Origin: Escallonia rubra
Lineage: Eukaryota; Streptophyta; Magnoliopsida; Escalloniales; Escalloniaceae
Assembly (NCBI GenBank): GCA_033065855.1
Contig: JAVXUO010001311.1
Coordinates: 744,001-808,000 of the forward strand
Length of the DNA stretch: 64,000 bases
Direction: 5' to 3'
Shown here: positions 33,331 through 45,400 of the stretch, piece after piece
How the letters are laid out: every line of letters begins with the position of its first letter
Position numbering within the stretch: position 1 is the stretch's first letter
Notes under the pieces: model-generated
What the model was told of the DNA's origin: nothing
The model's input: only the letters and a program-made list of their open reading frames with translations
Database searches by the model: none
Program-made: the position numbers and the translations under genes

Positions 33331-33943
33331 GCTGCTAAAATCGGTCAGCAATCTGATTGCTGTTTCTTTCATCACCAAAGCGTTGAAAGATGTAGATGCG
33401 TTAACTAGCAGTGAGAAACTGGGATCTCAACTCGTGCCCGAAAGATGTCAATTGCAGAATCTTATGCAATATCTTTTAAATTTATCATCTGTGAATAAGT
33501 TATGATACGTATGTTCAGACATATTTGACATTTGTGGTTCTCTATTATCATCGGAAAGACAACTCTGGATGTAGGAGATTTCGCTGACTAGAAGGACGTC
33601 ACCTGTCATAATTGTATCATTTTGATGTACTACATTAAATATACTTTTGCTTTCTTTTTCAAATCACGTCAAAAAGTATGGCAGCTAAGAAAGATAACTC
33701 GAATTTTTCAATTTAGTGAACACGTTCTACGCCCTTTTTCCACTCTAAAATTTTGTAAAAATGTGAACTATCATGCGAGTACGGGGCGCACCGATAGACT
33801 ATTCCAAGATATTGCATATTGTAGTCCTAGTCCTAGTATAATGTCAAGGTACCACAAACTACACGGCAGGAATAACGGTTATATAAACAGGTCACAGACA
33901 TTCCATACGGGACACAGAGCCAGCTTCAAAGTCTTTCATCGTA
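33331..33943. other. PRIMPOL 3' region and SARD4 promoter
   Basis: About 600 bases hold the PRIMPOL 3' UTR and the SARD4 promoter. No other gene is supported. Confidence 0.55.
33880..33887 (+). promoter_or_regulatory. TATA box of SARD4
   Basis: TATATAAA lies 57 bases before the SARD4 start codon, which implies a leader of roughly 25-30 bases. Confidence 0.55.
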
Positions 33944-34996
33944 ATGTCGACCAGACACGACCAAGTCAACTTAACCCCACTTTCCACCGCCGCCGTTGCA
34001 ACCACCATCAAACCACCAGTCTTCATCGACGCCGCCACCCTCCGCTCAACCCTCACACACGAAACTCTGATCCGCCACCTCCAAACAAAGCTCCCCGCCG
34101 CTACCTCAGCCACCCAAACGCCACTCCGTCACTTCCACCAGACATCCCCTTCCTCCTCCCTCCTCCTGATGCCCTCCTGGTCCCACTCCCCCTCCCTCCC
34201 TTACATTGGCATCAAACTAGTCACCCACCACCCCAGCAACTCCTCCTTAAACCTCCCTGGAATTCATGCAAATTATATCCTCTTTGACTCCACCACCGGC
34301 CAAACCCTAGCCTCCATGGACGGTACCCAGCTCACCCTTTATCGCACCGCCTGCATTTCAGCCTTAGCCTCACTGTACTTGTCAAGAAAAGATTCACAAA
34401 CTCTAGTGATGATTGGTGCTGGTGCGTTGGCGCCACACCTGATCAAAGCGCATTTGATCACAAGGCCTAGCATAACAAAAGTGGTACTTTGGAATAGGAA
34501 TTTGGAGAAGGCGAAAATGTTGGTTGAAATGATGACTGGGGAAGGTGGATTTGGAGGAGTGAGTTTTGAGAGTAAAGGGAGTTTGGAGGAGGTGGTGAGG
34601 GAGGGGGATATAGTGAGCTGCGCGACGAGTTCTGAGGTGGCATTGGTGATGGGACGCGAGTTGAAGGCGGGGGCGCATTTGGATTTGGTTGGATCGTATA
34701 AGGAGTCGATGAGGGAGTGCGACGATGAGGCGATAAGGCGGGGGAGGGTGTTTGTTGATAATGAGGCGGCGCTGGTGGAGGCAGGGGAGCTGGTGGGTGC
34801 ATTCAAGAGAAAGGTGGTTATGAGGGAGGAGATTGGGGGGAACCTGGTGGAGTTGATCAGAGGGGACAAGGTTGGGAGGAGGGATGAATCGGAGATTACT
34901 GTGTTCAAGTCTGTTGGTTCCGCGGTTGTGGATCTTTTGGGCGCACAACTGGTGTATGAGACTTGTGTGAATGATCAGGTTCATAAAAAGCCATGA
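33944..34996 (+). CDS. SARD4: SARD4-type reductase (ornithine cyclodeaminase/mu-crystallin family)
   Basis: An intronless frame of 350 residues. Family marks: GIKLVTHHP (about 89-97), LFDSTTGQTLASMDGTQLT (about 113-131) with the following RTA, the Rossmann NAD(P) loop VMIGAGALAPHL (about 155-166), WNRNLEKAK, DIVSCATSSEVAL, HLDLVGSYKESMRECDDEA, and the closing EITVFKSVGSAVVDL. In Arabidopsis, SARD4 (At5g52810) reduces the ALD1 product 2,3-dehydropipecolate to pipecolic acid in plastids, feeding systemic acquired resistance. Length and all blocks are complete, with no break. The plus strand is C-rich in the first third and G-rich afterwards, which creates long false frames on the minus strand. 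It sits 614 bp downstream of PRIMPOL on the same strand and converges with the next gene. Confidence 0.93.
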   Translation: MSTRHDQVNLTPLSTAAVATTIKPPVFIDAATLRSTLTHETLIRHLQTKLPAATSATQTPLRHFHQTSPSSSLLLMPSWSHSPSLPYIGIKLVTHHPSNSSLNLPGIHANYILFDSTTGQTLASMDGTQLTLYRTACISALASLYLSRKDSQTLVMIGAGALAPHLIKAHLITRPSITKVVLWNRNLEKAKMLVEMMTGEGGFGGVSFESKGSLEEVVREGDIVSCATSSEVALVMGRELKAGAHLDLVGSYKESMRECDDEAIRRGRVFVDNEAALVEAGELVGAFKRKVVMREEIGGNLVELIRGDKVGRRDESEITVFKSVGSAVVDLLGAQLVYETCVNDQVHKKP

Positions 34997-35555
34997 ATTT
35001 GCTCGGATTGTGTCTTGTTTATTATGTGTAGTTGTTTTACCATCTGGAAACCCTATACATGTTTTGAACTTGAATTCAATTCCAATAACTCCATTTATGT
35101 AACTTGAGCTCCCTTCTAATACATTGATGCATACTCATGATTTGACTGGCCTGGTTCTACTGGTCCATGGACATTGCAAAGCTCAAAAGTTATGGGTTAG
35201 CAAAGTGAAATGGCATTTGACCATCTTTAAGAAAATATATCCTCAACATCAAGCTGTGTGTCTGAATCAAACACTTTGTTTAGAGGTCACTAGTTGGCAC
35301 TAAACTACACAAGACATCCACTTTGAAAAGGTGTAGATCAACTGCTTAGTATTGCAAAAAAGAGCATGAATAGCAAGTATTGCTGTACAGGTTGAGAGAC
35401 AAAGCTAAAAACTGAAAAGGGGAAAAACAATGAATTCATGATAAAACTACTGGCTGGAAGTGAGCAAGGAATTTTATTGCCTGCTTTACACATTTCTGAG
35501 CCCAAGATTACAAAAAAGCTTGATAGAGCTGAACTAAATTCAGTACTTCACATCA
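34997..35555. other. Convergent 3' spacer
   Basis: These 559 bases separate the stop codons of SARD4 (+) and the At3g49140-like gene (-). They presumably hold both 3' UTRs. No coding frame is supported. Confidence 0.6.
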
Positions 35556-37101
35556 TCACAGTTCTGATTGCTGGGCTTCTTTTTTCTTTGGCAGCTTGCC
35601 ATGGGTTCTTGGAAATAGTAGATCATTCAGTTGCCTCTCAGCACTATACTCTGAAGAAGCCTGCAAAAGTAACATAGATGCAATGATGGAGAATTATAAG
35701 CAGTAGGCGATCAATCTCGAGAGTACGTATATATCATCCTTGTATAAGTAGCAGAGCGCTTGTCCATTAAGGTATTTGCACTACGTTGCAGTGGTGTTGG
35801 TAATCTTGTTCAGCATAACAGAAAGCCAAGATACAAAGCAGCATTGCTCGTAAAAGCTCAGCATAATAGAAAGCCAAGATATAAAGATTACAGCATTGCT
35901 GGTAAAAGCAAAGGCAATGTACAGGATATCTAACGCGGTCTTACCTTCTTTAAGTTAGAAAATATTATAGAGCAAAAAGAAAAGAGGGTACGCCAAATAA
36001 GGGCAAATATGACAAAGTCATTGTCAGATTCGTACCACAGGAGGAGTGACCTGTGGTCTATATATCAGGTGGAGTCTATATATCAGTCACTCCCTAGGAG
36101 ATTATTGCCATCTTAAAGCATACAACTATAATACTTAATCAGCATTCTCTTCAGAAGTCAGAATGTTAGAACCTCAAGCGGACTTGATTGAGGAATGGTC
36201 ATATGGACAAACTTACAAGACTGATGGTAAATATTATAATGCAAGCACAAAAAACCGGACAAAGAGCTATATATACATGTCACATTATTATCTGCTTACG
36301 AACAAACATTTGGATAAGTCAACAAACCATGGTCATAGGATAAAGCATATACCCGTTTGTCAAATGCAAATCGTAATGTCTGAACTTGTGCTCCAGAGCA
36401 AATTCTTAAGTCAAAACCAAGGCTGTCTACACTAATAATAGCCGCATCCTGTTACAAATTGCAAGACAACATAATGCATTAAAAAAGATTCTCGCTGCCA
36501 TTGACATTTTAAATGAAGAACGGAAAAAAAAATGTCACCCTCTTCCAGCCCCCAACAAAATAAAAAAAAACAAAAGTACAACCGTAATTCGAAGGCTCAG
36601 GCGTTACCTCCACTTGTACACCCTTGCATCTCCAGCAGAGTGATTTGAGGGCATGCATGGTCTTCTCTCCGCCAGCTTTAAGACGGGATATAATATTGGC
36701 AGCCGAATGTGCAATAGCATCAGGTTGGGCCCTCCTGAAATCTTCTACTTCAACAAATGTCTGTAGAGCAGTTTCACAGGTTATACAACCAATCCAAAAC
36801 GATACACAGAAAAGTTCACACAAACCATCCAAGATACAGAGCAATGAATGCTATATATGGCCAGGTTTTGTTTGATACTTTACAGTAAAAGAAATCTCAC
36901 AGCTAGCAGGGCAAGCTCATCAAATAAGCATTATGCCAAAGTGCTGTGCAAGACGTGCAGGGTAATATGTTTACCATGAAACCTAAAAGCAGTTCAGAGA
37001 ATAGTTTTGGTATGTAAAGAAAAGATCAAAACAAATGATATAATTTCTAAAGTGAAATATCTCAGTTTGACTTGGATCTTTAAACCTGATATTTCACTGA
37101 A

Positions 37102-37147
<46 letters not shown>

Positions 37148-40100
37148 GACAGAGCCATAGTTGTTATCACAAAAGTTGTTATCATGCACGTAGGGAGTAT
37201 AAGATGTACGCCCAAAATAAGTTGATAAGCAAAGTCATGAGTTTCACCTGATTTCCATGTGCTGAAATCAACTGAATTTTAATCATTTCTAGCTTGTAAA
37301 ATGAAGTCCCACTTCCCAGGCTCTCGTCCTTCTCCAATTCCTCTGCCTCTGAGCTCTCTTGAGATGACTCTGGTTCATGTCTATGACCATTAATTACAGG
37401 AGCCTCTTCTTGTTCGTCTTCTGCAACTTTGTTAGTCTGATCTGCTTCAGCATTGGTAGATTGATGGTTTAACATATGCTTGTGAATGACAGAATGTTCT
37501 TCAACAAAAGCAGGTCTTAGAACGCCTTGAATAGCAAGACCACCAGGAGGCTGGTCCATGAAATCTATGGGATCATCTGACACAAACTGAACAACTAGAA
37601 CAAGTCAGCCCAAAATGTGTAGTCGCGTATGTCAAATAAACTTCAAAATTGGCATGAGGAGGAAACTGATATCCCAAAACTATGGTAAACTTTTTAGTTA
37701 CTTTTATCTAGTGGCAAAAACTCACAATTGCGAACAGCCATATCAATATGATTCTTATTGTGTTTGCAGCTGTACTCTTTCAATGTATGCAACATTTCAA
37801 GGATTTGGACTTCAGTGCTGATAAAGGAATACATGGTATGTAGACAAGGCCCAAGTGGCCTCCTATGGTCCAAAAAAAACCATTAATGAAGGCTTACCTC
37901 AGCCATTTTTTTGGCGAAATACATAGGATGCGAAGAGCGCATAGTGTCCAATTTCGCCCAGTCCCCTAGGGATTCATCAGAATCCGCCTCCTCTTCCTCG
38001 TCATCAAGAATTGCAACCCAATCCTATAAACAAGTACAAACCAAAATGATGAAAACCATAGTTGCAGTTCTTCAGTGGAAAAGCCCAAGAACTAATACAA
38101 AGAAACATAACCTTTTCATCATCTTCATCTTCATCGTCGTCTTCGTCATCCTCCTCCTCATCCATATCACTATCTTCGTCCTCAAATTCATCACCAAACT
38201 CAACATCTTCTTGCCCTAATAACTCCATCTCACTGATCATTTCTGTAGTATCCAGTCCTACTATGACTTGCTGCGTCATGTTTAAAGCTAAATTAGGATT
38301 AGGAGCACATAAATATGCACCTCTTCGTTCAATAAGATAAGTATTCGTAGTATATGAATCTTGGATTCTTTTCCAAATAAAATAAAGAATCGCTTAACTG
38401 AAACACAACCAATTAGTAGTTAATTACGCTGATAAGGAAAGTTTTACCAGTGAATATACAAATGTTGAAATCTATGCACTAAAACATAAGAGTTAAGGCA
38501 AAGTTTGGTTTCTGTGCCTATCATGACTTGTGCTCGTGTATAGAGCTGACTAAGCATTTTATGCTGTGTTGCCAAACTTTGGAATTTATTGTAAGAACAC
38601 GGAGATAAACATGTTATTGCATAGTTTAAATGGAATTTGTCACTCATTTTACCAGAACCTTATCTATATGTTATCATCATAAATTTTAAATGTTGGGATC
38701 ACCACAAAAGATGAACCAAGGTCTTGGAGATAACCAAATATTAACATATAGCACAAGCTCTCAGATCTTCAATACCAATTGGTGATATTTTTCCAAAAAA
38801 TTTGGGCAGAAGAGAAGCTTAGCACGTAAGTTAAAATGAGACTCGGCACAGACAAGGCTCTGTTGAGTTGCATCGAATTCACATATAAGCCTAATGCGTA
38901 AACTGCATGATAAGTAAGCAAAGGGCCCCTCGTCCATACCACAACAGTATCCTCAGAAGTAAGGTTTTGCAGAATGTCTTCATCGTTCTTCACTTGAAAG
39001 TAAATATCTGACAAGAAGCCAAAGAAGAAAACGCATGAGCACAGCGACGGGGCTGCAACCAGAAACTGCAACTATGCATAGTAAGCGTAATAAACAAAGC
39101 ATTATAGAAGCAACTCACTTCCATATTCGTCAGTTACATAAGGCAAATCTGGCCAGAAAATATTCTCATGGACTTCATGATTAAGCATACCGGTAAACAT
39201 TAGCATCGCCTTGCTGTTTACCTGGAAACAACATACGTTACAAGCAACACTTTTACTACTAATTTGAACTTGTATGGAGTAATCTTCTCACGACTCGTTC
39301 ATATTCTTTCAGTGGGAAGTAAGGGAGGGCATTCTTTGCCCGAACATATTCCCCAAAGAGTGGTATTCTACTTGGTCTAAATGGTCCTGAGTTAATCCTC
39401 TTAAGTGTGAGTCATGAACATCCAAAGTGGTACTCAACTGCGTATTTGGAGGACACTTAGAATAAAAAACTACTTCTAAGTCTTCTATTAACTCCAGTCT
39501 TTTTCCATGTACACCTTTAATCAACCACAATTCCAACTTCACTAAGGATTCGATAATTGCACTCCACTTTTTGCTACCTAATCACCTACTCTTTTCTTTG
39601 GCCACTAAAAGATTTACTGGCACTTTATCTTGGTTTTGGTGACCATTTTGAGATCACTATTGACAAATGTGGTGTATAAGTGGCAAGTTGTCAAGTGCAA
39701 ATATCAATCTCCTTTCTATTATCCTATCAAGAATACTCCCTCTGTTTCATTGGCCTTTCGCCCTTTCCCTTTGCCTTATCCGTGAATGCCTATGGCTATG
39801 ATATATTTCATGACCATATGATTGAACTCAAATGGTAGTCACAGATTAAATAAGTATCGGTTGGCAAGCCAAGCTAGGTAAAAAAGAGGAGTAAAGTCGT
39901 CGTTTATCATTTGCTAAATCTATCTTACGAATGCTTCAAAACAATGAAACGGATGCAGTACATAAGTCCAATTGAAACTTAACACTATACCTCAATGATG
40001 GTTCTAGCAGATTCGGAAGGCGTAAGCGTGGCTTCCTCAATGTCGTTGGACTCCGAGTCCGATATGTCCTCGGAGGGATGATACCGCTGCGGCTTGGCAT

Positions 40101-40560
40101 TCTGCTTTATCGGACCCGTCAGCTCCTCTCCAGCCGCCCTAACCCTATGTCGCGCCGAATTAATCCTCCTCGTGCAACAACCTCCAGTTAATCTTCGAAA
40201 CTTATTCCTGTCAACCAATCTCAACGATTTCCAAAAATCATCCCCAATTTGCTCCCAATCTTCTCAAATATTCAGAGGTAACTAAAAACTTTAGCTTCAA
40301 TTTACTTACTAGCAAAATGCGCGAAAAGCGGAGCGCCAAATTACTGATTTTCACTTTTTGTTCATTGTTAATAGATAGAAAGCAATAATGGTAGTCAGAG
40401 TTTCTATTTCTAAATGGAAGAATAGAGGCAGGGGCAAAAGAGTAATTAGTGGCGGTTACCAAGGGATGAAGAAGCTGCCGGAGTGAGAGAGCCGGCGGGA
40501 GGCGGAGGTAAAGTTACCGGCGGGGAAACGGACGGTGGCCGCCGGGTCGAACGTCAGCAT
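35556..40560 (-). CDS. At3g49140-like predicted plastid protein with acidic region
   Basis: Exons on the minus strand: start ATG at 40560 (MLTFDPAATVRFPAG..), about 40250-39990 (FWKSLRLVDRNKFRR to SESARTIIE), about 39221-39119 (VNSKAMLMFTGMLNHEVHEN), about 39010-38941 (IYFQVKNDEDILQNLTSED), about 38265-38112 (VIVGLDTTEMISEMELLG, then a run of about 30 Asp/Glu), about 38023-37900, 37590-37249 (DDPIDFMDQPPGGLAIQGVL..), about 36765-36609 (AIAHSAANIISRLKAGGEKT), about 36452-36354 and 35660-35556 (YSAERQLNDLLFPR). This is the plant family named after At3g49140, of unknown function. The DAIAHSAANII region recalls DUF2470/heme-oxygenase-like folds. The exon 1/exon 2 junction is unresolved: the obvious donor after FFIPW does not join in frame, while a donor after FPA in phase 1 does. 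Confidence 0.8.
35819..35914. repeat. Short tandem duplication, about 50 bp unit
   Basis: CAGCATAACAGAAAGCCAAG and CAGCATAATAGAAAGCCAAG each lead into AAAG..CAGCATTGCT(C/G)GTAAAAGC. The pair lies in the last intron of the At3g49140-like gene. Confidence 0.8.
37104..37144. repeat. (AT)n microsatellite
   Basis: About 20 AT dinucleotides in an intron of the At3g49140-like gene. Confidence 0.95.
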
Positions 40561-42465
40561 GACGTTGTGGGAATTGAGAGATCCGTGGGGAAATGCCCAC
40601 AGCTTTTGCTTACCAGAACCAGTGATGTTCGGCTACCGTGCTTCACTTTTTATCTATTTGGAGGGGGGTTGTGGACTATTTGCGGCGATTGCGTGAGTCG
40701 TCGCTGTAGACAGGCCACTTGGGCTTTTTGGATTGATTGCAGATATTTTCCCTTGATGGAACAGATAAGAGAATATGCCAGGTTCCAATATGGCAATACT
40801 GAAAATCCACGTGTAGTGTCACTCGATCCGCTATTTTGACACATCATCAATCGTTTGTAATAATTTTTACGTATCGTAATTTTTGTTCACTTGATAGTAA
40901 AATATATAATATATGGTAATTGGATTCAGTTATATGCTTTCACGAAAAGAATTGAAGAACACAAAGATAGAAAACGGATTACTCACTTTTCGTGTCGTTT
41001 CGCAATGTTAATATCATTATCACTCCATTTGTACGATTGAGTTTTCTTAAGGAGATATGGAGAAACTTAACTTATGGAGTTACGTTGGTAATAAAAGACC
41101 ACCAAGTATCATGTTGATTGAGTGCTCGTAAACACGAATAATTTTTAGTAAGGAGTCTCTATTATGTCACTCACCTATCAATGGAGATCATTGGTTTCTT
41201 TTAACGCACGTTTTTTCGTTTAAAAATATACATCTTTGCGCTAAATATCGAAACGATAAAGGACGTCAAAAGAGAACGTGAAGTGATAATTGAGCTTCCC
41301 ATGTACCATTAGTAACGAAAAGATCGTTCATATGGAAATCAAGTAAAAAATATTGTCACAATCTGTATTGCACCACTTGCATCATTAATAAAGAAATTAG
41401 AGTCAATGGTTATAAGTTTATCACAGTATATCCAATTTATAATGACTTTGTTTGAGCTCACTTATCGATCTCCAAAATTATTTGATGTTATAGGGTGAAG
41501 TCAGGTCTATAATTTTATTTATTGTCAAATTTATATGCTTTGTTAAAGAGGCTAAAAAAAGTGTCATTAAATTGAACGAGTAAACGTGCAAAAATGAAGT
41601 AAACGCTATGAGTTTTGTTAAAAAAAAATCAAGTATCACATATAATTGTTTATTATCAAATTCGGTAAGATGAATTCTAAATTGTGATAACTAAACATGT
41701 CTTTTTAAGTAATTATTTATTATTTAAACATTTTTTTCTAAAAAGAATTATAGAATACCAAGTGTCAGGATTCTGGCACATGAAATGTGTGTAAAAAATA
41801 AAGTTAGTAATATGAAATTTTTATAAAAACAAGTTTTACCTTTCGAACACATTTTGAAATTTATTAAGAACCAAGCCTGAAATATAAGTGTTTTAAAATA
41901 TAAAAATAATTTTAAAGTAATTATTTAATATTTTTGTTTTGTGTCTTTCTTAAAAAAAATTACTATTTTAAATAGTAAGTTATGTAAACTAAGATGTGTT
42001 AAGCCAAAAAGGATTTCCCCTTAGTATAGATTCTATTCTATAGAATTGATTTTAAAAAGTACAAATGATAAAAGTAATTCTATGGAAAATCTTAAAAATC
42101 GTACTCACAATAAAGAAGAGGAAAGGAGAAATATTATCGCACTGCACTGCAGTGCTCACTGCCATCGACCTCTCGTCCTCGATTTCTGTCAAAAGTTGCA
42201 GATTTTCTTCTGAACGGTCTCTGCTACACACCTTTCTGCGAGCAATTCGCTAGTGGTTGGTTTTTCTGGGATTTGGGAAACCATCTCATAAGCCTCAACG
42301 TGGGGTTTCAATTCAAGGTGATGATAGGGTTTACACAGGCTGATTTTGGGTCTGGTGTTTGTAGCAGTTGTCAGTAAGTTTTCTAAGTCCTCTTATACCC
42401 TTTTTTGTGCCACTTTGCCCAACCTGGTTTTGAACTTCATTTTTCTGCTGTTAATCATTTCCAGG
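40561..42465. other. Divergent promoter region between the At3g49140-like gene and the PPR gene
   Basis: These 1.9 kb hold the 5' ends of two divergent genes. The last 350 bases look like a PPR 5' leader with its own intron, because the ATG directly follows TTTCCAG. The middle (40860-42060) is strongly AT-rich with no gene seen. Confidence 0.5.
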
Positions 42466-45400
42466 ATGCTTACTTTGAAGTACTCTTCGGCAATTTTCGA
42501 TCCCGTGACTCTCGCCAGCAGCACCTCTCGCCTTCTCCATCGCAGGATATCCCTCTCGCCTTCTCCGTCTCCGGTAGTCCCTCTCGCGGTCTTTGGATAC
42601 ACCTCTTACCGGCAACATCTCTCTCTTCTATCTAATCAAGAAATGTTTTTCTAAACGTAACGATCTTATTTTTCTGTCTTACTTACTATTTTGGTCGAGT
42701 TTGTGCAGATGGGTTTTCATGATGATTCCTCTTTATGTTACATTTTGGCCTGATGGTTTGATGCTTTTTATGTTTTACATGTTTTGTTTGGTCTTTTTTT
42801 TTCCCCTGTCTAATTGGGGTTCATGCTCTGTTTTTGTGTTGTTTTCGGATTTGTCTTTTTATCTGAAGGGAGCAACTGATATAGGAGAGTTGTTAACTGA
42901 GTTGGGTTGAAGCTCTTTTTTGCATTATCCTTAATGATAGGCGTCTAGATATGTGTTAAATTGCTGCTTATTTTGTGTGCGTGTCTGGCTGTGTGGCAGT
43001 TTGGATATGCAATGTGGCGGTGGGTGGGTGGCAGTTTGGATATGCAATGTGTGCGTGTTATGTGTGTGTTTGCACGCACGCGTAAGTCAACTAAGAACCA
43101 TTTAATTTAGGAATCGATAACATTGCATCATGATGGTATCTAGATGATGGAAATGATATACGAGACTGTTTACTTCATATAATACACGAATCTCAATTGC
43201 ATTTAGTTTGATTTAGTCTTTCCTGTTTATGATAACCATTTTGTATTATTTGTGGAAGAAGTTCTAGCATGGATTTTATTGGCTTGGGTTCATGCCTTCA
43301 CATATGATGAGGAATCCTTCTTTTGAAGTTTGACTTTTGTTCTGTACACATGGGGGAGTTGTGGGTTGCATATTCTTCTCAGAACAGGCGAAAACTTTAC
43401 ATATTCTAATTGATTTTTGAACTAAAAACCGTGTGTGTCAATTCTTCTTACTAAGTTCACGATCCCATTTTTTTCTCTGGACTGGTGATTGAGAGGCTTG
43501 GATTTCTTACTGCTATCGTCTTATGTGTCTTATCATATGCTGTTAGTTTGTACCTATGGTACGGACTAGCTATGTTATGTTTATTCTAATGTTGAGGGGA
43601 CATTGAAAACCCATTAATTTAATTGTCTTTTATTTTAATTTTTTTATTTTTGGTTAAAGTGTTAGCCTTGGCACCTTAAGTTTTTGCATTTTATCTTTTT
43701 GGCTGTCCTTCAATGAGGTCATCACTGTACCAAACTATTGATTCATATTTCCTTCATATAATTATGACCTTGGCTCATCGTTTTTCCTTCCTGATCAGAA
43801 AAAAGATGTTTTTTTAGCACGAAGGTTATTGATTAGGCTACTTCAAGAAATCTTTGATTTCACCTTAGCAAACAAAAGCATTTCACTTTTTCGTCTTGGG
43901 TTACTTGAATTGTGTTCAAATTGATGTTCTAGAAGATATTGGCGAAGAGTTGAGCATCAGGGTTTCTTATATTAGAATGATGTGGACTGGTTCCTTAAAA
44001 TTACCTCTAAGTGTAGTTCCTATTATGCAATACGTCATCATCTTCCTCTTCCATTTTCTTTATTGATCGTTTTTTATTCCTCTTCTTAATTCACCAGATA
44101 TGTGCTGCCAAAGGTCCTCGACCAAGATATCCTCGAGTGTGGAAAACCAAAAAGAAAATAGGAACCATTTCAAAGTCACTGAAGCTCGTTGATTGTGTAA
44201 GGTTCTTCTCTTTGTGCTTATTCATTCGGGGGTTTCCTTTCCTGGAGATGATAAAGTGAATTTTGATTCCCAAATGTAATGTAGTAAAGCTGCTGATGTA
44301 TAGAATGGCTGACACAGCTTTGTTTGTCTAGAATGGTTAACACGATTTTCGCATTGAATGGCACTTCAAGAACAAATGATGGAATACAGTTTGTGGTTGT
44401 AATTTCACAATCGGATTAATAACTAGTTTTCTGCTATTTTGTGTAGATAAAGGAATTATCAAATGTCAAAGAGGAAGTATATGGAGCTCTTGATTCTTTC
44501 ATTGCATGGGAATTGGAGTTTCCTATAATTACAGTGAAAAAAACTTTAAAGACCCTTGAGAATGAGAAAGAATGGAAAAGGATAATTCAGGTTTTGTCAA
44601 TCTTCTTATCTTTGTTTAATCTTGCTACATATCGGTATCCCCGAGATTTTTTCCATAACGAATCATACGAATGACATATGTGGTTAAAGGTGACAAAATG
44701 GATGCTAAGCAAAGGTCAAGGAAGAACAATGGGGAGCTACTATATGTTGCTAAATGCCTTGGCAGAGGATGGGCGAATAGATGAAGCTGAGGAGCTTTGG
44801 ATGAAGCTATTTTCTGAGAATTTGGAAAGCATGCCTCGTATCTTCTTCGAGAGAATGATCTCCATTTACTATAGCAGCGAAATGCATGAAAAGATGTTTG
44901 AGGTACTTCTGGTGGAATTTTTTCTTTTTTCAAGAGCCTGTGCAGGGATCTTTATGCATTTCACATCTGGAGTATGTGACAATTTGCTCCTGCTTGAGCT
45001 GAAGTGGCATGTTCTCTCATTCATTTTCTTTGAGGCAGAATAGTTGATATAATGTTGAATAGACATGCTACCAATGGAATGAATGCGTAGATGCCTTGAT
45101 ATGGTTAAACCAATTAAGTAAATGTTTGCATAATATGCATGTAAGTAATGGGCTACTAAAAAATGCACGTAAAAACCCCAGTAAGACTGCATATATTCTC
45201 CCTGCTTGAGAGATTAGCCATCTCTTTGAAATTATTGGTATGAATCAAATTGTGTTTGTGTTATAAATGTAGAAAGCCTTGTGTTGTTAGGCTTTACCGT
45301 AACCAGGTTGCTGGGAGGGGTAAATACTGCACAGGAGGCTGGCTGCTGAAAGATTTCACCTGTCTGCATAATAGCTAGCAATAACTTCTACCACTGTTCC

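Noticed and set aside
34339-34984. Minus-strand frames of 111-193 codons over SARD4
   Set aside because: Shadows of the G-rich half of SARD4. The plus frame has full family conservation.
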